Below are positions 1 through 8,643 of a stretch of 64,000 nt of DNA, in pieces. This DNA is from Subtercola sp. Z020 (GTDB taxonomy: Bacteria; Actinomycetota; Actinomycetes; Actinomycetales; Microbacteriaceae), in assembly GCF_002931235.1 (NCBI RefSeq), contig NZ_PSTT01000067.1:1-64000 (forward strand). The letters run 5' to 3'. Numbering within the stretch: the stretch's first letter is position 1; every line of letters starts with the position of its first letter. A model generated the notes under the pieces. The model saw nothing but the letters and a program-made list of their open reading frames with translations, was not told where the DNA came from and searched no databases. The position numbers and the translations under genes were made by a program.

Positions 1-77
1 GTGCGCGCCTCCCGCCCCGAAGCCCCCGGGGCGAGTCGAGACTCGGCCACGGGGGCTTCGGGGCGGGAGGCGCGCAC
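1..77. terminator. Long perfect inverted repeat, probable terminator
   Basis: Bases 1-27 and 51-77 are exact reverse complements, giving a 27-bp GC-rich stem. The 23-base loop contains a smaller hairpin (cgagt/actcg). It lies about 85 bases past the typA stop codon. No clear T-run follows on either strand, so it may work as a bidirectional or T-less terminator. The stem is much longer than usual, and its left edge coincides with the window edge. Confidence 0.6.
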
Positions 78-162
78 CGCGCCGCGGGCGCGGGGCGGGC
101 GGCGCGCACGCCGCCCAGGGGCAGGGCCCGCTCAGGGCCCCGCCGGGCGACGGGAGCGGCGG

Positions 163-2076
163 CTAGGCGTTTGCGTTCTGGCTCTTGACGCGGGAGGCGC
201 TGCGCTGGCGCGCCTGCGCCGAGAGCTCCACCTTGCGGATGCGCACCCACTCGGGCGTCACCTCGACGCACTCGTCTTCGCGGGCGAACTCAAGGGACTC
301 CTCGAGCGTCAGCTTGCGCGAGGGCGTCATGCGCTCGAACGTGTCCGACGTGGACTGGCGCATGTTGGTGAGCTGCTTCTCCTTGGTGATGTTCACGTCC
401 ATGTCGTCGGCGCGCGAGTTCTCGCCGATGACCATGCCCTCGTACACCTCCTGCGTCGGCTCGACGAAGAACGACATGCGCTCCTGCAGGTTGACGATGG
501 CGAACGGCGTGACGACGCCCGAACGGTCGGCGACGATCGAGCCGTTGTTGCGGGTGACGATGGGGCCGGCCCACGCGTCGTAGCCGTGCGAGATCGCGTT
601 GGCGATACCGGTGCCGCGCGTGGTGGTGAGGAACTCCGTGCGGAAGCCGATGAGCCCACGCGAGGGAACGATGAACTCCATGCGCACCCAGCCGGTGCCG
701 TGGTTCTGCATGGTCGTCATCTGGCCCTTGCGAGACGCGAGCAGCTGCGTGATCGCGCCGAGGAACTCCTCCGGCGCATCCACCGTCAGGTGCTCGAAGG
801 GCTCGTGGGTCTTGCCGTTGACCTGCTTCGTGACCACCTGGGGCTTGCCGACGGTGAGCTCGAAGCCCTCACGACGCATCTGCTCGACCAGGATGGCGAG
901 GGCCAGTTCTCCACGGCCCTGCACCTCCCACGCGTCGGGGCGGCCGATGTCGACGACCTTCAGCGAGACGTTACCGACGAGCTCGCGGTCGAGGCGGTCC
1001 TTCACCATGCGGGCGGTGACCTTCGAGCCCTTGGTGCGACCGATCATCGGCGAGGTGTTCGTGCCGATGGTCATCGAGATGGCGGGGTCGTCGACCGTGA
1101 TGATCGGCAGCGGCCGAACATCGTCGGGGTCGGAGATCGTGTCACCGATGGTGATCTCCTCGATACCGGCGATGGCGACGATGTCACCGGGGCCGGCCGT
1201 CTCGGTCGGGAAGCGCGTGAGCGCCTTCGTGATCAGCAGTTCGGTGAGCTTCACGGTCTGCACCGAGCCGTCGTGACGCACCCAGGCGACCTGCTGGCCC
1301 TTCTTGATGTGGCCGTTGAAGATGCGCAGCAGTGCGAGGCGGCCGAGGAACGGCGAGGCGTCGAGGTTGGTGACGTGCGCCTGCAGCGGGTGCTCGTCGT
1401 CGTAGACGGGAGCCGGAACGTGCTTCAGGATGGCCTCGAACAGCGGTTCGAGGTCGTCGTTGTCGGGCAGTGTGCCGTTCTCGGGCTTGTTGTTCGACGC
1501 AGCACCGTTGCGACCGGAGGCGTAGACGATCGGCACGTCGAGCACGGCGTCGAGGTCGAGGTCGGGGTGGTCATCGCTCATGTCGCTGGCGAGGCCGAGC
1601 AGCAGGTCTTGCGACTCGGCGATGACCTCGTCGATGCGGGCATCCGGCCGGTCGGTCTTGTTGACCAGCAGGATGACCGGAAGGTTGGCCTCGAGGGCCT
1701 TGCGCAGCACGAATCGCGTCTGGGGAAGCGGGCCCTCCGACGCGTCGACGAGCAGCACGACACCGTCGACCATGGAGAGGCCGCGCTCGACCTCACCGCC
1801 GAAGTCGGCGTGGCCGGGGGTGTCGATCACGTTGATGACAATGTTCTTGCCGTCTGCGTGCTTGCCGCTGTAGAGCACCGAGGTGTTCTTGGCCAGGATG
1901 GTGATGCCCTTTTCGCGCTCGAGGTCATTGCTGTCCATCATGCGGTCTTCGCCCTCGAAGTGGGCGTCGAAGGAGTTGGTCTGCTTGAGCATCGCGTCGA
2001 CGAGCGTGGTCTTGCCGTGGTCGACGTGGGCAACAATGGCTACGTTACGTAGGTCATCGCGGGTGGCTGACGCCAT
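163..2076 (-). CDS. typA: Ribosome-associated translational GTPase TypA/BipA
   Basis: 637 aa, the normal length for TypA/BipA. This EF-G-like GTPase binds the 70S ribosome and helps ribosome assembly and stress or cold adaptation. Seen: G1 motif [10 protein letters not shown] at residues 16-25, switch/G3 DTPGHADF near 86, G4 NKTD near 140, then the EF-Tu/EF-G-like beta-barrel, the domain V/EF-G C-like region and the TypA-specific C-terminus with [11 protein letters not shown]. Start ATG at 2076 is supported by GAGGA six bases upstream. The gene is monocistronic: the next upstream gene on the same strand ends at 2220, and a long hairpin follows the stop. Identity is secure. Confidence 0.97.
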   Translation of the reverse strand: MASATRDDLRNVAIVAHVDHGKTTLVDAMLKQTNSFDAHFEGEDRMMDSNDLEREKGITILAKNTSVLYSGKHADGKNIVINVIDTPGHADFGGEVERGLSMVDGVVLLVDASEGPLPQTRFVLRKALEANLPVILLVNKTDRPDARIDEVIAESQDLLLGLASDMSDDHPDLDLDAVLDVPIVYASGRNGAASNNKPENGTLPDNDDLEPLFEAILKHVPAPVYDDEHPLQAHVTNLDASPFLGRLALLRIFNGHIKKGQQVAWVRHDGSVQTVKLTELLITKALTRFPTETAGPGDIVAIAGIEEITIGDTISDPDDVRPLPIITVDDPAISMTIGTNTSPMIGRTKGSKVTARMVKDRLDRELVGNVSLKVVDIGRPDAWEVQGRGELALAILVEQMRREGFELTVGKPQVVTKQVNGKTHEPFEHLTVDAPEEFLGAITQLLASRKGQMTTMQNHGTGWVRMEFIVPSRGLIGFRTEFLTTTRGTGIANAISHGYDAWAGPIVTRNNGSIVADRSGVVTPFAIVNLQERMSFFVEPTQEVYEGMVIGENSRADDMDVNITKEKQLTNMRQSTSDTFERMTPSRKLTLEESLEFAREDECVEVTPEWVRIRKVELSAQARQRSASRVKSQNANA

Positions 2077-2219
2077 GGATGATCGTCCTCAAAGTAATGC
2101 GGACTCTTTACTGGTGGCGAGCCCGCGAATGTACGGGTTGGGGCTGCGACGCCTCAGGGGATGTTCTCCCCGCCGGGGCAGGCCCAGCAGGAGGATACAC
2201 GCAGGATGTGAACGCGAAG

Positions 2220-3959
2220 TCAAACTCCGAGGGCAATTCCCGCCCCGGGAATCGCGTTCAGCAACTCTTTAGTGTATTCCATCTGCGGGTGATCGAAGAC
2301 CTCGTCTGTCGTCGCCTTCTCCACGATCTTGCCGCGCTGCATCACGCAGACGTTGTCGGCGATGACCCGCACCACCGCCAAGTCGTGCGTGATGAAGAGG
2401 TACGTCAGCCCGAGTTCGGTCTGCAGGTCGGTCAGCAGCTGCAGGATCTGGGCCTGCACGAGCACGTCGAGCGCCGAGACCGCCTCGTCGAGAATGACGA
2501 TGTCGGGCTTCAGAGCGAGAGCGCGCGCGATGGCGACGCGCTGCCGCTGCCCACCCGAGAGCTCGTTGGGGTAGCGCGTCGCGAGCGTCGCCGGCAGCGA
2601 CACCTGGTCGAGCAGTTCGAGCACACGCGCCCGGCGCGACGCCGAGTCACCGATCTTGTGGGTGGTGAGCGGCTCGGCGATCGTGTTGCCGATGTTCCGC
2701 AGCGGGTCGAGCGAACCGTACGGGTCCTGGAAGACCGGCTGCATCTTCCGCCGGAGGTCGAGCAGGGCCCGCCCCTTCAGGGGCGCCGTGTCGGTGCCGT
2801 TGATGAGGATCTTGCCCGCCGTCACGTCTTCGAGACGCAGCAGCATCTTGGCGACGGTCGACTTGCCCGACCCCGACTCCCCCACCAGCGCGGTGGTGGT
2901 TCCGCGCTCGATCTGGAACGAGACGTCGTCGACGGCCTTGAAGTCGCCCTTGCTGCCGCGGATCTTGTAGACCTTGGTCAGGTTCTCGACGACGATCGAG
3001 GCCTCGCGCTTCGGCGCGACGGCCTGCTGCTCGGCGCGGTTTTCGGCCGCCTTGATGAGGTCGACGCCCCTCGCCGAGGTCGGCGCGCTGTAGTCGATGT
3101 CGCCGAGAGCGTGCGACGACGACTGGATGCGCCGCGAGGCGAGGCTCGGAGCCGCGGCCACGAGACGCTGCGTGTAGGGGTGCAGCGGGTTCTGCAGGAT
3201 CTCCTTCGACGGGCCGGATTCTACGACCTGCCCCTTGTACATCACAACGAGGTGCTCGGCGCGCTCGGCGGCGAGGCCGAGGTCGTGCGTGATGAACAGC
3301 AGCGCGGTACCGATCTCGCGGGTGAGCTTCTCGAGGTTGTCGAGAATGGTGCGCTGCACCGTCACGTCGAGCGCGGAGGTCGGCTCGTCGGCGATCAGCA
3401 GCTTGGGCCGGGAGGAGAGCCCCATGCCGATCAGAACGCGCTGGCGCATACCGCCCGAGAACTGGTGGGGGAACTGCCGCAGGCGCTTGTCGGCGTCGGC
3501 GAGCCCGGCCTCCTTCAGCACCTCGATCGCGTGCTTCTTGATCTCCTTCTTGCCGGTCGCGATGCCGTTGGCCTTGATGGCCTCCTCGACCTGGAAGCCG
3601 ATGCTCCACACCGGGTTGAGGTTCGACATCGGGTCCTGCGGCACGAAGCCGATGAGCTTGCCGCGAACGTCTTCCATTTCGTTCTGCGTGAACTTCGTCA
3701 GGTCGCGGCCCTCGAAGAGGATCTGGCCGCCGGTCACCTGGCCGGAGCCCGGCAGCAGGTTGATGACCGCGTGGGCGGTGGTCGACTTGCCCGATCCGGA
3801 CTCCCCCACGATCGCGAGGGTCTCGCCGGCCCGCAGGGTCAGCGACGCGCCACGAACGGCCTGCACGAGCCCGTTCTGGGTCTGGAAGCCCACCTCGAGG
3901 TTCTTGATCTCGAGGAGGGGGGCACCGGCATCCGGCTTCTGGTCGTAGGCAGAACTCAT
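2220..3959 (-). CDS. Oligopeptide/dipeptide ABC transporter, fused double ATP-binding protein (DppD-DppF type)
   Basis: 579 aa with two complete ABC domains in one chain. Domain 1 has Walker A GESGSGKST at residues 52-60 and a FSGGMRQRV signature; domain 2 repeats GESGSGKST and has LSGGQRQRV. Each is followed by the oligopeptide-type C-terminal extension (HPYTQRL and the equivalent near the end). In E. coli these are separate DppD and DppF proteins; the fused form is common in actinobacteria. I chose the ATG at 3959 because it overlaps the permease stop as ATGA; the frame is open further upstream but that part lies inside the permease gene. The protein powers uptake of peptides or a related nickel/sugar-peptide substrate at the inner face of the membrane. 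Confidence 0.93.
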   Translation of the reverse strand: MSSAYDQKPDAGAPLLEIKNLEVGFQTQNGLVQAVRGASLTLRAGETLAIVGESGSGKSTTAHAVINLLPGSGQVTGGQILFEGRDLTKFTQNEMEDVRGKLIGFVPQDPMSNLNPVWSIGFQVEEAIKANGIATGKKEIKKHAIEVLKEAGLADADKRLRQFPHQFSGGMRQRVLIGMGLSSRPKLLIADEPTSALDVTVQRTILDNLEKLTREIGTALLFITHDLGLAAERAEHLVVMYKGQVVESGPSKEILQNPLHPYTQRLVAAAPSLASRRIQSSSHALGDIDYSAPTSARGVDLIKAAENRAEQQAVAPKREASIVVENLTKVYKIRGSKGDFKAVDDVSFQIERGTTTALVGESGSGKSTVAKMLLRLEDVTAGKILINGTDTAPLKGRALLDLRRKMQPVFQDPYGSLDPLRNIGNTIAEPLTTHKIGDSASRRARVLELLDQVSLPATLATRYPNELSGGQRQRVAIARALALKPDIVILDEAVSALDVLVQAQILQLLTDLQTELGLTYLFITHDLAVVRVIADNVCVMQRGKIVEKATTDEVFDHPQMEYTKELLNAIPGAGIALGV

Positions 3960-4942
3960 CGGAGCGCCCTCGCTTTCGGGTCGAGCGCTTCGCGGATGAC
4001 TTCGCCCATCAGAATGAAGGCGAACACGGTCACCGACAGGGCGATCGACGGGTAGATCAGGGTCTGGGGGTGGGTTCGGATGTCGCGCTGGGCCTGGTTG
4101 ATCTCGTTGCCCCACGACATGATGTCGCTGCCGAGCCCGACACCGAGGAACGACAGGGTCGCTTCGGCGACGATGGCGGCGGCCAGCGAGATCGTGGTGA
4201 TGGCGATGACCGGGGCGATCGAGTTCGGCAGAACGTGCCGGAACAGGATGCGGAGCTTCGACACCCCGAGCGCCTCTGAGGCCATCACGTAGTCCGACTG
4301 TTTCACGCTGAGGATCTCCGCCCGCAGCACGCGCGCCGTCGACGGCCAGGCGAAGATGCCGATGGCCAGCGAGATCGTCCAGACACTCCGGTACTCCGAG
4401 AGCACCGACATGATGACCACGGCGGCCAGGATGTAGGGGATCGAGAAGAAGATGTCACCGATACGCGAGAGGAACGAGTCGAGCCAGCCGCCGTAGAAGC
4501 CGGCGAAGGCGCCGAAGACGACACCGAGCACCGTGGTCAGCAGAATCACGATGATGCCGACCGTCAGCGAGGTCGACGTTCCGTTGATGATGCGCGAGTA
4601 GACGTCACAGCCCTGCTTCGTGAAGCCGAGTGGATGCCCGGCCGTGGCCGCACCGTTCGAGAGCGAGAGCTGGCAGTCGTTGTTCGGTGCCACGCTCGTG
4701 AAGAGACCGGGGAACACGGCGACGAGCAGCACCAGAAAGATCAGCGCGCCCGAGATCCAGAAGATCGGGCGGCGGCGCGCATCGCGCCAGGCGTCGATCC
4801 AGAGGTTGCTGCGCTTCTCGGCGACCTTGACGGCGTCGATGGCGACGAGCGGGGTCTCCTCCAGGGGCGCGACGAAGTGGCCCCTGGATCGGGCCGAAGC
4901 GGCAGAACCGGCGACGGGTGTCTCGGTGAAATCATTTGACAT
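3956..4942 (-). CDS. Oligopeptide ABC transporter permease (DppC/OppC type)
   Basis: 328 aa. An N-terminal cytoplasmic stretch rich in charged residues is followed by six predicted membrane segments. The binding-protein-dependent transport loop is visible as the EALGVSKLRILFRHVLPNS segment, which couples to the ATPase. The N-terminal OppC_N-like region (first membrane helix about residues 58-78, then an extracytoplasmic loop with two Cys) is present. It overlaps the upstream permease by 11 bases and the downstream ATPase by 4, so the three are translationally coupled. Substrate cannot be read from the permease. Confidence 0.93.
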   Translation of the reverse strand: MSNDFTETPVAGSAASARSRGHFVAPLEETPLVAIDAVKVAEKRSNLWIDAWRDARRRPIFWISGALIFLVLLVAVFPGLFTSVAPNNDCQLSLSNGAATAGHPLGFTKQGCDVYSRIINGTSTSLTVGIIVILLTTVLGVVFGAFAGFYGGWLDSFLSRIGDIFFSIPYILAAVVIMSVLSEYRSVWTISLAIGIFAWPSTARVLRAEILSVKQSDYVMASEALGVSKLRILFRHVLPNSIAPVIAITTISLAAAIVAEATLSFLGVGLGSDIMSWGNEINQAQRDIRTHPQTLIYPSIALSVTVFAFILMGEVIREALDPKARALR

Positions 4943-5861
4943 AGCGGATCCTTGGGTCGAGCAGACCGTAGAGCAGGTCGACGGCGAGGTTCACGAGGAG
5001 ATAGATCAGAACCATGACGGTGACGAACGACACCACCGTGGGCCCCTCCCCGCGGATGATCGCCTGATAGAGGGTGTTGCCGACCCCGGGAACGTTGAAG
5101 ATGCCCTCCGTGACCGTGGCACCGACCAGCAGAACACCGAAGTCGGTCGCCAGGTAGGTGACGACGGGGATGAGCGAGTTGCGCAGGATGTGCACCGGCA
5201 CGATGCGTCGGCGGCCGAGGCCCTTGCTGTAGGCCGTGCGCACGAAGTCGAGGCCCGACGTCTCGATCACCGATGATCGAGTGAGCCTGACGATCTGCGC
5301 GAAACTGATGCTCGCCAGCACGAAGGCCGGCAGGATCAGGTCTTGCGTGGGTGCCCCTGTTCCGACGGTGGTGCGGGCCCAGCCGAGCTGCACGCCGAAG
5401 ACGAACTGCGCGACGAACGCGATCACGAAGACCGGCAGCGAGATCAGGATGAGGCTGACCGCCAGCGTGGTGCCGTCGAAGATCTTGCCCTTGCGAAGAC
5501 CGGCGATCATGCCGACGAGGATGCCGGCGATGGTCTCGATGAGCAGCGCGATCACGGCCAGGCGCAGGGTCACCGGGAAGGTGCGCGCCAGGATCTCGGT
5601 GACCGGCTGGCCGGAGAAGGAGATGCCGAAGTCACCGCGGAAGATGCCCCCCATGTAGATGAGGTACTGCACGATGAACGGCTGGTCGAGGTGGTACTGC
5701 GCCCGCAACTGGGCGACGATCGCCGGGTTCGGCGTCTTGTCGCCGAAGAGGGCGATGATCGGGTCGCCGGGGAGGGCGAAGACCATGAAGTAGATGAGGA
5801 ACGTTGTTCCGATGAAGACAGGAATCGCCTGGAGCAGGCGCCTGAGGATGTATCCGGCCAT
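4932..5861 (-). CDS. Oligopeptide ABC transporter permease (DppB/OppB type)
   Basis: 309 aa, typical for DppB. It begins MAGYILRRLLQAIPV, the standard OppB/DppB opening where the first helix starts almost at once, followed by FALPGDP in the first periplasmic loop. The coupling loop (TAYSKGLGRRRIVPVHILRN) is seen near residue 210. It pairs with the DppC-type permease that overlaps its end. The substrate-binding lipoprotein lies upstream across a strong hairpin, which may reduce permease expression relative to the binding protein. Confidence 0.93.
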   Translation of the reverse strand: MAGYILRRLLQAIPVFIGTTFLIYFMVFALPGDPIIALFGDKTPNPAIVAQLRAQYHLDQPFIVQYLIYMGGIFRGDFGISFSGQPVTEILARTFPVTLRLAVIALLIETIAGILVGMIAGLRKGKIFDGTTLAVSLILISLPVFVIAFVAQFVFGVQLGWARTTVGTGAPTQDLILPAFVLASISFAQIVRLTRSSVIETSGLDFVRTAYSKGLGRRRIVPVHILRNSLIPVVTYLATDFGVLLVGATVTEGIFNVPGVGNTLYQAIIRGEGPTVVSFVTVMVLIYLLVNLAVDLLYGLLDPRIRYVK

Positions 5862-5942
5862 AGAGTTCAGCCTCGGTTTTCGGGTGGTGTGGTGCTCATG
5901 CGGGCGGTCTCGACCTAACGTTCAGGAGTCTACGGGATCAAA

Positions 5943-5979
5943 CCACAGGGGCGGCAGCGTGACGCTGCCGCCCCTGTGG
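5943..5979 (-). terminator. Intercistronic hairpin between binding protein and permeases
   Basis: Bases 5943-5960 and 5962-5979 are exact complements: an 18-bp arm on each side of one central base. On the minus strand the stem is followed by TTTGATC, a short T-run. Its position 15 bases after the lipoprotein stop, inside an otherwise co-directional transporter operon, fits a partial terminator or mRNA-stabilising structure that lets the binding protein be made in excess. Confidence 0.75.
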
Positions 5980-5993
5980 CCGTGTGGGCTGGA

Positions 5994-7610
5994 CTAGCCC
6001 TTGGTGATCTCGTAGTACAGCGGAACCGAGTTCCAGCCGAAGTGCACGTTGGAGACGGAGGTTCCGTATCCACCGGTCACGTTCGAGTACCACAGCGGGA
6101 TGGCGGGGAGGTCCTTGAACAGGATCGACTGGGCGTCCTGGAAGTCCTTGTTCGCCGCCGAGGCGTCGGTCTCGCTCGAGCCCTTGGCGAGCAGGGCGTC
6201 GAAGTCGGGGTTCGAGTAGTCGCCGTCGTTCGAGCCTGCACCGGTCGCATAGATCGGTCCGAGGAAGTTGAACAGACCCGGGTAGTCGGCCTGCCATCCG
6301 GTACGGAACGCGGTCTGGATCGTGCGGTCGGTGATCGCCGTGCGAACCTGGGCGAACGTCGGCGACGGTGCGCCGGAGGCGTCGATGCCGAGGTTGTTCT
6401 TCAGGTTGTTCGCCACAGCGTCGACCCAGCCCTGGTGGCCACCGTCAGCGTTGTAGGCGATCTGGAAGGTACCGCTCCACGGGGAGATCGCGTCGGCCTG
6501 GGCCCACAGCTTCTTCGCGTCGTCAGCGTTGTACTTCAGCACGTCGGAACCCTCGATGGAGTCCGACCAGCCGTCGATCACCGGGGAGGTGAAGTCGCTG
6601 GCAGCGGTGCGGGTTCCCTCGAAGATCACCTTGGTGATCGTGTCGCGGTCGATGGCCTCCGAGATGGCCTGTCGACGCAGCTGGCCCTCCTCGCCGCTGA
6701 AGTGCGGCAGGCGGCCCGGGATGGTGAACGACTGGAACACCGCGGCGGGCTGGTTGACCGCACGGTCGCCCAGGTCGCTCTGGTAGGTCGAGTACGCGCT
6801 GTCGGGGATCTGGTCGATCACGTCGACGGCGTTCGACTGCAGGTCGGCGTACTGTGCGTCGGCGCTGGCGTAGAACTTGATGGTCAGGCCACCGTTCTGC
6901 GGCTTGCGGCCCCCGGTGTAGTCGGGGTTCACAACCAGGTCGATCTGCACGTTGTGCTGCCAGGCACCGGTCGAGGCCAGCTTGTACGGGCCGTTGCCGA
7001 TCGGGTTCTCACCGAAGGCAGCGACGTCGGTCAGCGCGACGGAGGGCAGCGGCATGAACGCCGTGTAGCCCAGACGCAGCGGGAAGTCGGCCGCAGGAGC
7101 CTTCAGCTTCACCGTGAACGTCAGGTCGTCGACCTTCGTCAGACCGGTGAGGGGTGAGTCGGCGTCTTCGCTGTAACCCTCGATGTCGGCGAAGAAGTAG
7201 CTGTTCAGCTGCTTGTTGCTGAGCAGGGCACCGTACTGCCACGCGTTGATGAAGGAGTCGGCCGTGACAGCTTCACCGTTGGTGAACTTCTCGTTCGGCT
7301 TGATCTTGATCGTGAAGGTGGTCGAGTCGGTCGTCTCGATCGAGTCGGCCATGTCGTTGACCGGTGCGCCCTTCTCGTCGTAGTAGACGAGCCCGGCGAA
7401 GATGTTGTCCGTGATCTTGCCGCCACCGGTCTCGTTGGTGTTGGTGGGGATCAGCGGGTTCTGCGGCTCAGAGCCGTTGGTGGTGATGATTGCCGTGGTG
7501 TTGGCGTTCGTGGCCGGTGTGCTGGCACCGCCCCCTGAGCAGCCGGTGAGCACGAGCGCGCTGGCTACAGCCAGGGCCGCGAAGCTCACTCCGTAACGTC
7601 TGATTTTCAA
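5994..7610 (-). CDS. ABC transporter substrate-binding lipoprotein, family 5 (peptide/oligopeptide)
   Basis: 538 aa. A lipoprotein signal peptide is clear: positive start (MKIRRYG), hydrophobic core, lipobox LTGC with Cys24 as the lipidation site, then a Gly/Ser/Thr linker. The body matches solute-binding protein family 5 (DppA/OppA), including GNGPYKL and the YNADDAKKLWAQA region. The start codon is TTG at 7610 behind an unusually good Shine-Dalgarno AGGAGG with a four-base AAAA spacer; no ATG lies nearby. It is the first gene of the transporter operon, and a palindromic hairpin separates it from the permeases. Confidence 0.94.
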   Translation of the reverse strand: MKIRRYGVSFAALAVASALVLTGCSGGGASTPATNANTTAIITTNGSEPQNPLIPTNTNETGGGKITDNIFAGLVYYDEKGAPVNDMADSIETTDSTTFTIKIKPNEKFTNGEAVTADSFINAWQYGALLSNKQLNSYFFADIEGYSEDADSPLTGLTKVDDLTFTVKLKAPAADFPLRLGYTAFMPLPSVALTDVAAFGENPIGNGPYKLASTGAWQHNVQIDLVVNPDYTGGRKPQNGGLTIKFYASADAQYADLQSNAVDVIDQIPDSAYSTYQSDLGDRAVNQPAAVFQSFTIPGRLPHFSGEEGQLRRQAISEAIDRDTITKVIFEGTRTAASDFTSPVIDGWSDSIEGSDVLKYNADDAKKLWAQADAISPWSGTFQIAYNADGGHQGWVDAVANNLKNNLGIDASGAPSPTFAQVRTAITDRTIQTAFRTGWQADYPGLFNFLGPIYATGAGSNDGDYSNPDFDALLAKGSSETDASAANKDFQDAQSILFKDLPAIPLWYSNVTGGYGTSVSNVHFGWNSVPLYYEITKG

Positions 7611-7816
7611 TTTTCCTCCTGTGCAACTTGGGCAAGTCGAGGCCGCGCTCGAGGCCTAACTCTCGCGCGATGACTACCGAGTACCCTAAAAGGGGCTGCG
7701 GCCAGAACCAAATGCGTGTGAAAAAAGTTACATACCAGAAACTAGATTCACCGCTTTTTTGTGCTTTGTGCACATTCATTGTGGATTCAGACGACACTAC
7801 GCAAGAAAGCGGCGGG

Positions 7817-8587
7817 ATGACCTCACCTCAGTTCGGGCCGGAAAGTCGCCGCGCGACTGGGCTCGAAATCCTCATCGTGCTGGGTCTCTCCCTCGGCGCC
7901 TCGGCCGTCTACTCCGTCGTCGACCTGCTGAACAACCTCACCCTCTCGACCCCGCTCGCGTCGCAGACGACGACGTTGAACGGCGCCCTGAGCGACCGGC
8001 CGACATTCGATCTGCTCTACCGCCTGCTCGCCATCTTCTTCGCGATCGTTCCCGTCGTGCTGGCGTTCTACCTGCTCTGGCGTTCGGGCGTGAACCCGTT
8101 CCGCCGCCTCGGTGTCGACCTGCGGCATCCGGTCTCCGACCTCGGGCGCGGGCTCTTCCTGGTTCTCGTGATCGGCGTACCGGGCATCGCGCTCTACTTC
8201 GTCGGCCGCGCCCTCGGCATCACCGTGAACGTCAATGCCGCCCCCGAGCTCACCTACTGGTGGACGGCGCCGGTGCTCGTGCTCTCGGCGCTCCGGGCGG
8301 CGCTCACCGAGGAACTCATCGTGGTGGGCTATCTCTACGAGCGCCTGGCCCGGCTCGGCTGGCGAAAGTGGACGATCATCCTCAGCGCCGCGGTGCTGCG
8401 CGGCAGCTACCACCTCTACCAGGGCTTCGGTCCGTTCATCGGCAACGTGGTGATGGGCGTCGTCTTCGGCTGGCTCTACCTGCGCTGGGGGCGCATCCTG
8501 CCGCTCGTGATCGCGCACTGGTGCATCGACATCGCCTCGTTCGTCGGGTATGCCTGGGCCCTCGCCACGTTCCCGCAGTTCTTCTAG
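7817..8587 (+). CDS. CPBP family intramembrane protein (CAAX protease/bacteriocin-processing type)
   Basis: 256 aa from ATG 7817, which starts before the first strongly predicted membrane helix (LEILIVLGLSLGASAVYS); the open frame further upstream reads through AT-rich promoter-like DNA. Several membrane helices follow. CPBP motifs are visible: motif 1 as EELIVVGYL at about residues 165-173, motif 2 as GSYH near 198, and motif 3 as HWCIDI near 234. Motif 1 is usually EExxxR; here the Arg position is Val, a variant I believe is common in actinobacterial members. The role is unknown. It is convergent with the next gene. Confidence 0.8.
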   Translation: MTSPQFGPESRRATGLEILIVLGLSLGASAVYSVVDLLNNLTLSTPLASQTTTLNGALSDRPTFDLLYRLLAIFFAIVPVVLAFYLLWRSGVNPFRRLGVDLRHPVSDLGRGLFLVLVIGVPGIALYFVGRALGITVNVNAAPELTYWWTAPVLVLSALRAALTEELIVVGYLYERLARLGWRKWTIILSAAVLRGSYHLYQGFGPFIGNVVMGVVFGWLYLRWGRILPLVIAHWCIDIASFVGYAWALATFPQFF

Positions 8588-8643
8588 TGGCGGCCCCGGT
8601 CCTCTAGTGGCGGCACCGGTCCGTTAGTGGCGGCCCCGGCCAC
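8584..8643. repeat. 20-bp unit repeated three times in tandem at convergent gene ends
   Basis: Units at 8584-8603, 8604-8623 and 8624-8643 share the core tagtggcggcnccgg with few differences. The CPBP stop codon (TAG, 8585-8587) lies in copy 1 and the stop of the opposing gene (TAA on the minus strand, 8624-8626) lies in copy 3, so the array joins the two gene ends. It may be a slippage expansion. Confidence 0.8.

Noticed and set aside
1-2052. Long plus-strand open frame (683 codons) opposite typA
   Set aside because: It is antisense to a clear TypA gene and has an improbable Arg/Leu/Asp/Val-only composition. High third-position GC in the real gene suppresses stop codons on the other strand. 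The same reasoning removes long frames opposite the ABC transporter, gcv operon, ABC-F, ychF, mmsA, fumC and others.
2079-4055. 658-codon plus-strand frame opposite the fused ABC ATPase
   Set aside because: Shadow of the real minus-strand gene; no domain, no ribosome binding site, biased composition.
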